DNA of 64,000 nucleotides from Arcicella lustrica (GCF_034930985.1 NZ_JAYGIM010000016.1:62001-126000), one strand, 5' to 3'. Counted from the stretch's first letter, positions 42,593 to 52,031 are shown. Made by a program: numbers and translations. Notes: generated by a model from the letters alone, not told the origin.

Positions 42593-43252
42593 ATGAAAAA
42601 ATATGCCATCATCGTAGCGGGCGGAAGTGGAAGCCGAATGAGGAGTAATTTGCCCAAGCAATTTATTGAAATTGGCAGATTACCCGTTTTGATGCACACT
42701 TTAATCCGTTTTAAAGAAGCTTTTGCAGACATCGATTTAATTTTAGTTTTACCCGAAAGTCAATTTGATTTTTGGAAAGAATTATGTCAAAAGCATCATT
42801 TTACTGTAGCACATCAATTAGTAAAAGGTGGAAATTCAAGATTTCAATCTGGGAAAAATGGATTGGCTGTCATAGAAACAGATGGAATTGTAGCTGTTCA
42901 CGATGGTGTTCGCCCATTTGTAAGTAAAGATATTATCCGTGAAAGTTTTGAAGTAGCACAAGCAAAAGGAACGGCTGTGGTAAGTGTGGCATCTAAAGAT
43001 TCTGTACGAGTAAACGGACAAGCAATTGACAGACAAACAGTTCGTTTGATACAAACCCCACAAACTTTTCAGGTTTCAATCATTAAAAAGGCATTTGAAA
43101 CGGAAGAATTAAGTACTTTTACCGACGATGCTAGTGTGGTAGAATTTGCAGATTTTGATATTAATCTAATTGAAGGTTCTTACGAAAACATCAAAATTAC
43201 CACACCAGAAGATTTAGAATGGGCAGAAATTATTTTAAAGCGAAATGCTTAA
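42593..43252 (+). CDS. ispD: 2-C-methyl-D-erythritol 4-phosphate cytidylyltransferase
   Basis: A protein of 219 residues, third step of the MEP isoprenoid pathway, forming CDP-ME. The N-terminal IIVAGGSGSRMRSNLPKQFI binds CTP and matches the GGxGxRMG...PKQ signature. VAVHDGVRPFVSKDII and VRLIQTPQTFQVSIIKKAF, then TDDASVVEFADFDINLIEGS are the conserved later blocks. It overlaps the next gene by 8 bp, so translation is probably coupled with meaB. Confidence 0.95.
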   Translation: MKKYAIIVAGGSGSRMRSNLPKQFIEIGRLPVLMHTLIRFKEAFADIDLILVLPESQFDFWKELCQKHHFTVAHQLVKGGNSRFQSGKNGLAVIETDGIVAVHDGVRPFVSKDIIRESFEVAQAKGTAVVSVASKDSVRVNGQAIDRQTVRLIQTPQTFQVSIIKKAFETEELSTFTDDASVVEFADFDINLIEGSYENIKITTPEDLEWAEIILKRNA

Positions 43253-44231
43253 ACGCTTAACAACCAAAGAATATATCGACGGCATTTTGGCAGCGAACAG
43301 AATGATTCTCAGCAGAGCAATCACGCTGACAGAAAGCAATTTGCCCGCAGATAAAATATTGGCTCGTGAAGTGCTAAATGCAGTTTTAACCAAAACAGGA
43401 AATTCAATTAGAATTGGGATTACTGGTGTGCCTGGTGTTGGCAAAAGTACTTTTATCGAAGCTTTTGGTCAATTTTTAACTAAACAAGGAAAAAAAGTTG
43501 CCGTTTTAGCCATCGACCCAAGCTCACAAATTAGTAAAGGAAGTATTCTTGGTGATAAAACCAGAATGGAAAAATTGGTCAACGAGCCACTGGCTTATAT
43601 TCGCCCTTCGCCAACGAGTGGAGGTTTAGGCGGAGTAGCCAATAAAACTCGTGAAGCCATGTTACTTTGTGAAGCCGCAGGTTTTGAAGTAATTATTATT
43701 GAAACAGTTGGTGTTGGTCAGTCAGAAACACTGGTTCATGGCATGGTCGATTTCTTTTTGTTATTAATGTTGGCAGGTGCGGGAGATGAATTGCAAGGCA
43801 TCAAAAAAGGAATTATGGAAATGGCTGATTTGATAGCCATCACCAAAACAGATTCAGGCAATGAATTACAAGCTGGTTTGGCAAAAGTAGCTTATCAAAG
43901 TGCTTTACATTTATTTCCGCCCAATCAAACAGGTTGGTATCCAGAAGTACTCACTTGCTCGGCACTTACAGAAAAAGGGATTAGTGAAATTTGGCAATCC
44001 ATCGAAAAACATCGTCTACTATTTACTGAAAAAGGATTTTTTCAACAGAAACGTAGCGAGCAAAATCTTGCTTGGATGTATGATTTTATAAAACAATCCT
44101 TAGAAGAAAAATTTTATCAACATCCAAATGTTAGCCATCATCTCAAAGATATTCAACAAGAAGTAAGTGAAGGTAAAAAGTTGCCCATCAATGCTGCCAT
44201 TGAAATGTTGAATCTATTTTATCAAACATAA
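43245..44231 (+). CDS. meaB: Methylmalonyl-CoA mutase-associated GTPase MeaB
   Basis: A protein of 328 residues of the ArgK/MeaB G3E family. Walker A is GITGVPGVGKSTFIEAFGQF near residue 60. VLAIDPSSQISKGSILGDKT, the switch region EVIIIETVGVGQSET, and ITKTDSGNELQAG carry the remaining nucleotide motifs. It loads and protects the adenosylcobalamin-dependent methylmalonyl-CoA mutase. The mutase genes are not in this window. It starts inside the ispD end (8-bp overlap), and the MMPL gene begins 3 bp after its stop, so the three are one transcription unit. Confidence 0.93.
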   Translation: MLKRLTTKEYIDGILAANRMILSRAITLTESNLPADKILAREVLNAVLTKTGNSIRIGITGVPGVGKSTFIEAFGQFLTKQGKKVAVLAIDPSSQISKGSILGDKTRMEKLVNEPLAYIRPSPTSGGLGGVANKTREAMLLCEAAGFEVIIIETVGVGQSETLVHGMVDFFLLLMLAGAGDELQGIKKGIMEMADLIAITKTDSGNELQAGLAKVAYQSALHLFPPNQTGWYPEVLTCSALTEKGISEIWQSIEKHRLLFTEKGFFQQKRSEQNLAWMYDFIKQSLEEKFYQHPNVSHHLKDIQQEVSEGKKLPINAAIEMLNLFYQT

Positions 44232-44234
44232 AAA

Positions 44235-46598
44235 ATGAAAAACTTTTGGCATAATTTAGCCCTTTCAATTCTTAAATATCGACTTTCTTATTTATCAGCT
44301 GTTATTGCTCTTGCAATTTTAATGACGATTATGGCTGCTAAAACACAAGTTTCTAGCGAATTACCCAAAATCCTTCCTAAGTCGGACGAGCGTTTTCAGT
44401 TGTATGAATCTTTCAAAAATAGATTTGGTGAAGATGGCTCTGTAATGGTAATTGGCGTTGAAACGGATAAAATGTTTCAACTGGCTTTTTTCCAGCAGTG
44501 GCAAGATTTAGCGACAGAAATCAAAGCAGTAAAGGGAATAAAAACAGTAGTTTTTGCGGGTAATATTCCAAGAGTTGAAAAAGATGATTCTTTAAAACGT
44601 TTTATCACGAAGAATCTTATTACTCAAAGAGCGACGTCACAAATTGAAGTAGATTCTGTCAAAACGAAATTAGATAAATTGCCATTTTACAAAGGATTTA
44701 TCATTAACGAAGCAGGGAATGTGCATTTGATGATGATTACTTTTGACCAAAGTGCCATCAATGATAAAAGTAGGGTAGAAGCTGTAAAAAAGATAAAATC
44801 AATTGCTCAATATTTTGAAGAAAAAGAAAAAACCGAGTTGCATCTTTCTGGAATGCCTTTTATTCGTACAGAAATGACGGCTCAGATTACCAATGAATTA
44901 GGCATTTTTCTAATCTTAGCCATTGTTGTTACTTCATTGATTTTATTGGTGTTTTTCAAAAACATCAAGGTGATGTTGGTAGCGTTGGCGGTTGTGTTGA
45001 TTGGCATTGTTTCAGCTTTGGGCATTATTGTACTTTTCGGTTTTAAGATTTCGATTATTTCAGGATTAATTCCACCTTTGGTGGTAGTGATTGGTGTACC
45101 CAATGCCATTTTTATTGTCAATAAATATCACGAAGAATACGCTTTACATGGCGACCAGCAATTAGCTTTAAAAGTAACTATCGAAAAAATTGGTCAGACC
45201 TTAGTCCTTTCTAATCTTACTACTTCAATTGGTTTTGGCGTTTTTGCTTTTACAGGAAGTATATTTTTAATGGAATTTGGCATCGTTGCCGCCATCAATG
45301 TTATGTTGACTTATGCGGTTTCTTTGATTTTGATTCCGATTATGTTTAGCTATTTAGCGCCGCCATCAAGTAAACATACTGCTCGTTTAGAATCTGGTAG
45401 AATTGCAAAAATATTAGTGGCAGTTGACCGCTGGGTGAATAATCGTAGAACGGTTATTTATTTAGTCATACTAAGTATTATTGGTGTTTCGGTTTATGGA
45501 ACTACTAAAATAAAATCAATCGGATTTATCGTTGATGATTTAACGAAAGACAATCCGATTTACACAGATTTAAAATTTATTGAGAAGAACTTCAAAGGAA
45601 TTATGCCTTTTGAAGTTGCTATTGATACTTATGAAGCTGGAAGAGTAATGAATTCACCAGAACTTTTTACCAAAATAAAAAGAATGGAAAAGGAATTTGC
45701 CAAGTATCCAGAATTTACAAAGCCTGTTTCATTAGTGACAGCCGCTAAATTTATTTATCAGGCTTACCGTGGTGGAGATCCAAAATACTTTGTTTTGCCG
45801 GGTATCGACGAACTCGCAAAACTGAAAGAGTATAATTCAAGCCTTTCTGGGAAGCAAAATTTAGCTAAAGGATTTATTGATTCTACCAAACGCTATACTC
45901 GTGTCAGTTTTCAAATTGCCGATTGTGGAACAGTTCGTACCAATGAAATCATTAAAGAATTACAACCGAAAATTGATACGATTTTCAACTATAATGCTGA
46001 AACAAATGAGTTTTATAAGAAAGGCGATAAACGTGGTTATGATGCTGAAATTACTGGAAACAGCGTAATTTATGCTTGGCAAAATGATTACTTACAAGGC
46101 AATTTAGTAGAAAGTACGCTACAAGCTATTTTCTTGATTTGTATCATTATGGCATTGTTGTTCCGTTCTTGGAAAATGGTTTTTATCTCTACTTTGCCAA
46201 GTTTAATTCCTCTTTTAATTACAGCTGGTTTAATGGGTTTCTTTAATATTCATTTGAAATACTCTACCATTTTGATTTTTTCAATCGCTTTCGGGATTTC
46301 ATCAGATGGTACTATTTACTTTTTGACTCGCTATAAAGACGAATTATTGAATAAAAACAGAACGGTTAAAGAAGCCATTACAGAAACCATTTTAAATACT
46401 GGAGTTTCGATGTTTTATACAGCAATCGTCTTGTTTACAGGCTTTTTCATCTTTACAGCCTCAACTTTTAAAGGAACACAATCTTTGGGAATACTAATTT
46501 CTATCACATTGTTGATGGCGATGATTTGCAATTTGGTATTACTTCCCGCTTTCTTGATGACGCTCAATAAGCGTGAAAGTAAAAAACTTCTTCAATAA
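44235..46598 (+). CDS. MMPL/RND family transporter
   Basis: A protein of 787 residues. It has the two-fold RND layout: TM1 near residue 20, a periplasmic domain (about 45-220), a block of five helices (FLILAIVVTSLILLVFFKNI, LVALAVVLIGIVSALGIIVL, ISGLIPPLVVVIGVPNAIFI and so on), TM7 near 395 (VIYLVILSIIGVSVYG), a second periplasmic domain, and a second helix block from about 625. MMPL proteins export lipids, hopanoids or hydrophobic cargo. Linkage to ispD may hint at isoprenoid-derived cargo, but this is inference. No RND adaptor or outer-membrane channel gene is adjacent. Confidence 0.88.
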   Translation: MKNFWHNLALSILKYRLSYLSAVIALAILMTIMAAKTQVSSELPKILPKSDERFQLYESFKNRFGEDGSVMVIGVETDKMFQLAFFQQWQDLATEIKAVKGIKTVVFAGNIPRVEKDDSLKRFITKNLITQRATSQIEVDSVKTKLDKLPFYKGFIINEAGNVHLMMITFDQSAINDKSRVEAVKKIKSIAQYFEEKEKTELHLSGMPFIRTEMTAQITNELGIFLILAIVVTSLILLVFFKNIKVMLVALAVVLIGIVSALGIIVLFGFKISIISGLIPPLVVVIGVPNAIFIVNKYHEEYALHGDQQLALKVTIEKIGQTLVLSNLTTSIGFGVFAFTGSIFLMEFGIVAAINVMLTYAVSLILIPIMFSYLAPPSSKHTARLESGRIAKILVAVDRWVNNRRTVIYLVILSIIGVSVYGTTKIKSIGFIVDDLTKDNPIYTDLKFIEKNFKGIMPFEVAIDTYEAGRVMNSPELFTKIKRMEKEFAKYPEFTKPVSLVTAAKFIYQAYRGGDPKYFVLPGIDELAKLKEYNSSLSGKQNLAKGFIDSTKRYTRVSFQIADCGTVRTNEIIKELQPKIDTIFNYNAETNEFYKKGDKRGYDAEITGNSVIYAWQNDYLQGNLVESTLQAIFLICIIMALLFRSWKMVFISTLPSLIPLLITAGLMGFFNIHLKYSTILIFSIAFGISSDGTIYFLTRYKDELLNKNRTVKEAITETILNTGVSMFYTAIVLFTGFFIFTASTFKGTQSLGILISITLLMAMICNLVLLPAFLMTLNKRESKKLLQ

Positions 46599-46673
46599 TG
46601 AAGAGTTATTAAATATGAATTATGAGATTTTAATTTGGTTAGTGGCTAAAGCTTAATGCTTGTAGCTACTAAT

Positions 46674-46681
46674 TATCTTTG
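46674..46681 (+). promoter_or_regulatory. Candidate -7 element TATCTTTG immediately before the MFS gene
   Basis: Fits TAnnTTTG exactly and ends 3 bp before ATG 46685. If used, the transcript would be leaderless or nearly so. A TTG at 46660 is too close for a standard -33 box. Weak call. Confidence 0.35.
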
Positions 46682-46684
46682 CGA

Positions 46685-47869
46685 ATGGAAAAACAACCTT
46701 CAATATATACTACTCAGTTTTGGTTACTTTGTCTCAGTAATTTTCTTTTTTCTGCTAGTTTTCAAATGATGATTCCAGAATTGCCCGATTATTTGGGTTC
46801 GATGGGAGGAAAGGAATACATTGGCTACATCATTGCTTTATTTACACTTACCGCAGGTTTTGCTCGTCCTTTTTCTGGAAAATTGACGGACACTATCGGT
46901 AGAGTACCCGTTATGGCGTTTGGTTCAATCGTTTGTTTTGTTTGTGGCGGTTTGTATCCTTTTGTGCATACAATTGCGGGTTTTTTGTTACTTCGATTTT
47001 TACATGGCTTTTCTACTGGTACAAAACCTACGGCAACTTCGGCTTATGTTGCCGATATTATTCCTGAAGATAGAAGGGGAGAAGCACAAGGAATGTTAGG
47101 GATTTTTACAGCAACGGGAATGTCAATCGGACCAAGTATTGGAAGTTATTTAACCGATTGGACCTCTATCAATGTGATGTTTTTTACTTCTTCGGCTTTC
47201 GCATTGCTATCAATTTTAATATTGCTCAACATGCGAGAAACACTTCCTATAACTCAGAAAGAAGCTTTTTCGCTTAAATTATTTAAAATTGGTTGGAAAG
47301 ACGTTTTTGAACCTAGAGTAATTCCAGCTTTTACGGTCATGCTTTTGGTATCTTTTTCTTCTGGTGTACTACTGACACTTGTGCCAGACCAAACCAAACT
47401 ATTGGGCATTACCAACAAAGGACTTTTCTTTACAATTTATACAATTTCTTCGCTGACGGTCAGATTGTTTTTTGCAAAATCATCAGATAAATACGGAAGA
47501 ATTCCAATTTTAATGATTTCATCAGCCATTTTGGTATTTTCAATGGTACTTTGCGCTTTGACTAGCTCTTTTTGGGTATTTATGTTAGCGTCAATCTTGT
47601 TTGGGTTCTCATGGGGATTCAATACGCCAACATTAATGGCTTGGACTGTAGATTTATCTGACGAATTTTATAGAGGAAGGGCAGTCGCTACAACGTATAT
47701 TGCGCTGGAGGCAGGCATTGGTTTAGGAGCATTATTTGCAGGGCAAATTTATCAAGGGAAAGTAGAGAATATTATTATCCCATATTTTCTTGCAGCTTTT
47801 TTTGCATTTACTTCTTTGGTATATTTATTTTTCAAACAAAAAAGAGGAGTTGTTTTACTTGAATCTTAG
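46685..47869 (+). CDS. Major facilitator superfamily transporter
   Basis: A protein of 394 residues from ATG 46685, with about 12 membrane helices. The cytoplasmic loop 2-3 signature GFARPFSGKLTDTIGRVPVM (G-x-L-x-D-x-x-G-R-x) and LLRFLHGFSTGTKPTATSAY, then ADIIPEDRRGEAQGMLG, are typical of drug:H+ antiporter 1-type MFS carriers. The second-half loop is VRLFFAKSSDKYGRIPILMI. Substrate unknown. A 72-residue gene follows by 6 bp. Confidence 0.9.
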   Translation: MEKQPSIYTTQFWLLCLSNFLFSASFQMMIPELPDYLGSMGGKEYIGYIIALFTLTAGFARPFSGKLTDTIGRVPVMAFGSIVCFVCGGLYPFVHTIAGFLLLRFLHGFSTGTKPTATSAYVADIIPEDRRGEAQGMLGIFTATGMSIGPSIGSYLTDWTSINVMFFTSSAFALLSILILLNMRETLPITQKEAFSLKLFKIGWKDVFEPRVIPAFTVMLLVSFSSGVLLTLVPDQTKLLGITNKGLFFTIYTISSLTVRLFFAKSSDKYGRIPILMISSAILVFSMVLCALTSSFWVFMLASILFGFSWGFNTPTLMAWTVDLSDEFYRGRAVATTYIALEAGIGLGALFAGQIYQGKVENIIIPYFLAAFFAFTSLVYLFFKQKRGVVLLES

Positions 47870-47875
47870 TATTCG

Positions 47876-48094
47876 ATGAATCAATTTTTCACAAATATTC
47901 AATCAATCATCATGGTTTTTGAACAGTATCTCGAACAAAAAAATATAGATTCAGAAAAATTTCTTTGGGATAATCCAGAGGAATTTCAAGACCTTAAAGT
48001 GATTTTTAATCAGGTAAATCCTGAGAGTTTTACAGCGCAAAAGAAGTTTTTAATTAACAAACTTCGTCGAAAATATCAGTTGAAAACCTTTTGA
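47876..48094 (+). CDS. Small hypothetical protein
   Basis: A protein of 72 residues (ATG 47876; an internal ATG giving MVFEQYLEQKNIDSEKF is a possible shorter start). It is helical, charged and soluble: FLWDNPEEFQDLKVIFNQV and QKKFLINKLRRKYQLKTF. It has no signal peptide or known domain. It starts 6 bp after the MFS gene, so it is probably cotranscribed. The coding-like amino acid composition and the tight spacing support a real gene. Confidence 0.6.
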   Translation: MNQFFTNIQSIIMVFEQYLEQKNIDSEKFLWDNPEEFQDLKVIFNQVNPESFTAQKKFLINKLRRKYQLKTF

Positions 48095-48282
48095 CGAGTC
48101 ATTTTTTTTATCTTAAAGAAGTAACAAGCACTTTTAACTGCAAAACAATAATTATGACTATTTTTAGTATATTTATAATTATTAAAATAAAACGGTAGTA
48201 TTCTACTTGTTGAAATTCCTTTCTTTTAAACTTTGCCAAGACGAAAATCTAAATCATTGTACTTTTTTAAGAAGAAAAATTC

Positions 48283-49908
48283 ATGTCATCTGTAAAAAAC
48301 TTAGAAACATTATTTCCAACCGAAGCTCAGATTCCAGCGGAATATAACCTCACTGAGCCGATTGAGCAAAGAGAGTATTTAGTAAACGGTGAGATGCGTC
48401 AATGGGCTGGAAAAACCCAAGACGTTTGGTCTCCGATTTATGTTCAAACATCAAGCGGTTTGGAACAAAAAAGAATCGGTTCGTACCCTATCACCAATCC
48501 AGAAGATGCGATGGAGATTTTGGACGCTGCCGTAAAAGCTTTCGACCACGGTCGTGGCGAGTGGCCTTCAATGTCGGTAGCTCATCGTATTGAATGCGTT
48601 GAGAAATTCACGCAACAAATGATTACGAAACGTGATGAAGTTGTGAAATTATTGATGTGGGAAATCGGTAAATCTTTAGGTGATTCACAAAAAGAATTCG
48701 ACCGTACCGTTCAATACATTTATGATACAATTGGTGCTTTGAAAGACATCGACCGTAATTCTTCAAGATTTATGATTGAAGAAGGAATCATCGGACAGGT
48801 TCGTCGTTCGCCACTTGGTATTGTTTTGTGTATGGGGCCATTCAATTATCCATTGAATGAAACATTTACGACTTTAATTCCTGCGTTGATTATGGGAAAT
48901 ATCGTGATGTTCAAGCCACCAAAACATGGTACTTTATTGCATTATCCATTGTTAGAAGCTTTCCGTACTTCGTTTCCAGCAGGTGTAATTAATACGATTT
49001 ATGGTCGTGGAAATTCGGTAGTTCCACAATTGATGGAATCAGGTAGAATTGATGCTTTGACTTTGATTGGTTCGTCGAAAGTAGCGGATAAATTGAAAAA
49101 AATGCACCCGAAAGTAAACCGTTTGAGAGCAATTTTAGGACTAGATGCTAAAAATGCAGCCATCGTTACTGAAAGTGCAGATTTAGAATTAGCCGTGAAA
49201 GAATGTATGTTAGGTTCATTGTCGTTCAACGGTCAGCGTTGTACAGCTTTGAAAATGATGTGGGTTCACGAATCGTTGGTTGATGCTTTCAACAAGCGTA
49301 TGTCTGAAGAAATTGGTAAGTTGAAATTGGGTATGATGTGGGAAAAAGGAGTAAACATCACGCCACTTCCTGAACCAAACAAACCAGCATATTTAAAAGA
49401 ATTGATTGAAGATGCCATTGCACACGGTGCAAAAGTAGTCAACGAAGGTGGTGGCGAATCGTTCAAATCAATTGTTTACCCAGCATTGGTATATCCTGTG
49501 ACGAGAGAAATGAAAGTATGGCATGAAGAGCAATTTGGCCCATTAGTTCCAGTTGTATCATTTAGCGATATACAAGAGCCAATTAATTATTTAATTGAAT
49601 CATCTCATGGACAACAAGTATCTATTTTCAGTAAAGATGTTCACCAAATTTCTGAATTAATGGATGTTGCCGTTCACCAAGTTTCTCGTGTAAATATTAA
49701 CTCACAATGTCAGCGTGGACCAGACGGTTTTCCTTTCACTGGTCGTAAAGATTCGGCAGAAGGAACACTCTCAGTAACAGCGGCATTGCGTTCGTTCTCA
49801 ATCAGAACAGTAGTGGCTACTAAAGAAACTGCCGAGAACAAAGCCATCGTTAACCAAATTGTAGAAAACCAAGAATCAACATTCCTTTCTACTCGCTTTA
49901 TTTGGTAG
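48283..49908 (+). CDS. gapN: NADP-dependent glyceraldehyde-3-phosphate dehydrogenase (GapN-type ALDH)
   Basis: A protein of 541 residues of the aldehyde dehydrogenase superfamily. MGPFNYPLNETFTTLIPALI (GPxNYP) and the oxyanion asparagine lie near residue 188, MFKPPKHGTLLHYPLLEAF is the NADP-binding region, the catalytic cysteine is C320 in SFNGQRCTALK, and the general-base glutamate region precedes it. The Q-R-C-T-A phrase is typical of non-phosphorylating GAPDH rather than general ALDHs. It oxidises glyceraldehyde 3-phosphate to 3-phosphoglycerate, making NADPH. It is a single gene with a strong terminator at 49958. Confidence 0.85.
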   Translation: MSSVKNLETLFPTEAQIPAEYNLTEPIEQREYLVNGEMRQWAGKTQDVWSPIYVQTSSGLEQKRIGSYPITNPEDAMEILDAAVKAFDHGRGEWPSMSVAHRIECVEKFTQQMITKRDEVVKLLMWEIGKSLGDSQKEFDRTVQYIYDTIGALKDIDRNSSRFMIEEGIIGQVRRSPLGIVLCMGPFNYPLNETFTTLIPALIMGNIVMFKPPKHGTLLHYPLLEAFRTSFPAGVINTIYGRGNSVVPQLMESGRIDALTLIGSSKVADKLKKMHPKVNRLRAILGLDAKNAAIVTESADLELAVKECMLGSLSFNGQRCTALKMMWVHESLVDAFNKRMSEEIGKLKLGMMWEKGVNITPLPEPNKPAYLKELIEDAIAHGAKVVNEGGGESFKSIVYPALVYPVTREMKVWHEEQFGPLVPVVSFSDIQEPINYLIESSHGQQVSIFSKDVHQISELMDVAVHQVSRVNINSQCQRGPDGFPFTGRKDSAEGTLSVTAALRSFSIRTVVATKETAENKAIVNQIVENQESTFLSTRFIW

Positions 49909-49957
49909 TTGATAGCTTTAAGTCTTGAGTGATGAGCTTTGAGATTTTTCTATAAAT

Positions 49958-49993
49958 AAAAACCTGCAAGGATTTATTTTCTTGCAGGTTTTT
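49958..49993. terminator. Bidirectional terminator between gapN and fabH
   Basis: AAAAACCTGCAAG (49958-49970) pairs exactly with CTTGCAGGTTTTT (49981-49993) around a 10-nt loop. T-runs are on both strands, so it can end both convergent transcripts. Confidence 0.93.
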
Positions 49994-50058
49994 TATTTTT
50001 TGAATAAGATTTTAATGCTTTGTTATCGTTTTTACAATAGCGATAAATTGAGAAGTAT

Positions 50059-51063
50059 TTACCATCGAATCAAAGCAGAGCCCCAAGTAAATCCGCTACC
50101 AAAAGCGGCTAAACAGACTAAATCACCGTCTTTTATTCTTCCGGTTTCCCATGCTTCGCAAAGTGCTATTGGAATTGAAGCTGCCGTTGTGTTGCCATAC
50201 TTTTGAATATTATTCATGACTTTTTCTTCTGGTAATCCCATTTGTTGGCGAACATATTCTGAGATTCGCAAGTTAGCTTGATGAGGTACTAATAAATCTA
50301 TATCCTCAGCTTGTAAATCATTTTTATCTAAAGCTTCACGGATTACTTCTGGAAAACGTACTACAGCATGTTTAAAAACAGCATTTCCATTCATAATTAC
50401 ATCTCCGCTTGTTTTGTCATTAACTAAATTATCATAAAATCTACCAGCACTGCTACTACTGCTTGGCTCTTTTACATAAAGATCTTCTGCGTATCTGCCA
50501 TCTGCGTGTAAATGTGTTGAAAGTATTCTGTGTTTTTCATCTTCCGTTGCTTGAACGACCACAGCGCCAGCTCCATCTCCAAAAATTACAGCAACGCCTC
50601 GCCCTTCATTACTTGGATTGAGGAAAGTTGATTGTATTTCAGCACCAACTACTAAAATGTTTTTATACATTCCAGAACGAATAAATTGGTCTGCTGTGGA
50701 TAAAGCATAAATAAATCCAGAACATTGGTCTCGAATATCAAGTACTCCAGCATTTTGAATCCCTAAATTTCTTTGCATCACAAAACCCGGTCCGGGGAAG
50801 TAATAATCAGGAGTAATGGTGGCATAAACAATAAAGTCAATGTCTTCTGCACTAATTCCAGCTCTTTCAATCGCTATTTTGGCAGCTTCGGTAGCCATTG
50901 AAGCATTGGTGTCTTTACCCAAAGTAAAGTATCTTCTCTCTTTGATACCCGTTCGTTCAGTTATCCAAGCATCCGAAGTATCCATTAATGTTTCTAAATG
51001 TTGATTGCTGATGATGTTTTCAGGTACGTAATGTCCGATACCTGCAATTCTTGAGTAAAGCAT
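50059..51063 (-). CDS. fabH: 3-oxoacyl-ACP synthase III (FabH family)
   Basis: A protein of 334 residues. The catalytic triad is C114 in DIRDQCSGFIYAL, His in LVPHQANLRI and Asn in QKYGNTTAASIPIAL. The N-terminus MLYSRIAGIGHYVPENII and DAWITERTGIKERRY match housekeeping FabH. It condenses an acyl-CoA primer with malonyl-ACP to start fatty acid synthesis; in Bacteroidota branched primers are common. It is not in a fatty acid gene cluster here. Array A4 lies 61 bp upstream of its start. A FabH-like homologue with another role cannot be excluded. Confidence 0.88.
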   Translation of the reverse strand: MLYSRIAGIGHYVPENIISNQHLETLMDTSDAWITERTGIKERRYFTLGKDTNASMATEAAKIAIERAGISAEDIDFIVYATITPDYYFPGPGFVMQRNLGIQNAGVLDIRDQCSGFIYALSTADQFIRSGMYKNILVVGAEIQSTFLNPSNEGRGVAVIFGDGAGAVVVQATEDEKHRILSTHLHADGRYAEDLYVKEPSSSSSAGRFYDNLVNDKTSGDVIMNGNAVFKHAVVRFPEVIREALDKNDLQAEDIDLLVPHQANLRISEYVRQQMGLPEEKVMNNIQKYGNTTAASIPIALCEAWETGRIKDGDLVCLAAFGSGFTWGSALIRW

Positions 51064-51124
51064 AATTGAATGTTTAAATACGGGTCAAAATTATGAATAT
51101 TCGTGAAAATATTAGATTATATTA

Positions 51125-51439
51125 ATAAAATAAAGAGGTGGAGCTTGCTAAGATGATTTTGGAGCTTGTTGAAAATTGATTGAAATGACACTATTTTTTG
51201 TTCATCATTGACTAATTTTTACTGAGATACTATTATTTTTTGTTCATGCTTGTCTAATTTTTATTGAGATGTCACCATTTTTTGTTTATGCTTGACTAAT
51301 TTTTATTGAGATTCCATCATTTTTTGTTTATGCCTGACCAGTTTTCATTAATATGCCACTATTTTTTATTCATGATTGACCAGTTTTTATTGATGTGCCA
51401 CCATTTTTTGTTCATGACTGACCAATTTTTAATTGGATG
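51125..51439. repeat. Array A4: 15 tandem 21-bp units with phased T-tracts
   Basis: The block is 315 bp, exactly 15 x 21. Alternating half-units are CCACCATTTTTTGTTCATGC and TGACTAATTTTTATTGAGAT types. The first two or three units (from 51125) are degenerate, but GGAGCTTG recurs at 51140 and 51161, 21 bp apart, keeping the register. Nearly every unit has five or six T at positions 7-12. A decayed unit may follow to 51460. No frame looks coding. It sits between the sufA-like stop (with a terminator between) and the fabH start. Confidence 0.93.
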
Positions 51440-51548
51440 TGACTGATATTCTTTATTCGAAAAAGTGATAAAGATTGTAGTAATCAAATTTATTGACTTG
51501 CCTCTTTATTAGAAGTAGAAGTGACTTGTGTGAAATGACTTGTAGCGC

Positions 51549-51587
51549 AAAAAAAAAGTGTCATCTAAGCTTTGCTTAAATGACACT
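51549..51587 (-). terminator. Terminator of the sufA-like gene
   Basis: AGTGTCAT and TAAGC (51557-51570) pair with GCTTA and ATGACACT (51574-51587), with one mismatch. Read on the minus strand the stem is followed by a run of T. It lies 22 bp past the stop codon. Confidence 0.88.
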
Positions 51588-51609
51588 CCTTTATAAATCG
51601 TAATGATTT

Positions 51610-51936
51610 CTAAACCGAAAAACTTTCGCCACATCCACAAGTACGTGTAGCATTTGGATTTTTGAATTGAAAGCCTTTTCCATTTAAACCGTCTGAAAAA
51701 TCAAGTTCAGTACCAGCTAAATATAGAATTGATTTTTTGTCAACCATAATCTTTACGCCTTTATCTTCAAAAACCATGTCAGTTGCTTGCGGTTGAGAAG
51801 CAAAATCAAGATTATACATCAAGCCCGAACATCCTCCTCCTTCAACGGCTACTCTAACATTAAAGTCGCTAGTAAGTCCTTCTTTTTGACGTAGTTCTAT
51901 GATTTTATTGGCTGCTATTTCTGTGATCGTTACCAT
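51610..51936 (-). CDS. A-type iron-sulfur carrier (HesB/IscA/SufA family)
   Basis: A protein of 108 residues from ATG 51936 (MVTITEIAANKIIELRQKEG); an upstream TTG frame is less likely. The three cluster ligands are C36 in EGGGCSGL and C100 and C102 in TRTCGCGES. It carries an Fe-S cluster to target proteins. The SUF operon on the opposite strand lies 2.9 kb away, so it belongs to the same locus but is a separate transcript. SufA and ErpA cannot be distinguished from sequence alone. Confidence 0.92.
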   Translation of the reverse strand: MVTITEIAANKIIELRQKEGLTSDFNVRVAVEGGGCSGLMYNLDFASQPQATDMVFEDKGVKIMVDKKSILYLAGTELDFSDGLNGKGFQFKNPNATRTCGCGESFSV

Positions 51937-52031
51937 ATCGTTATTAAAATTTATATCCTGTTGTTGTTTTTCAAACGACAAAGTTAATCTGAAAGTTCAT
52001 TGAAAACATTCTTGTGGAATTCAATTTGAAA

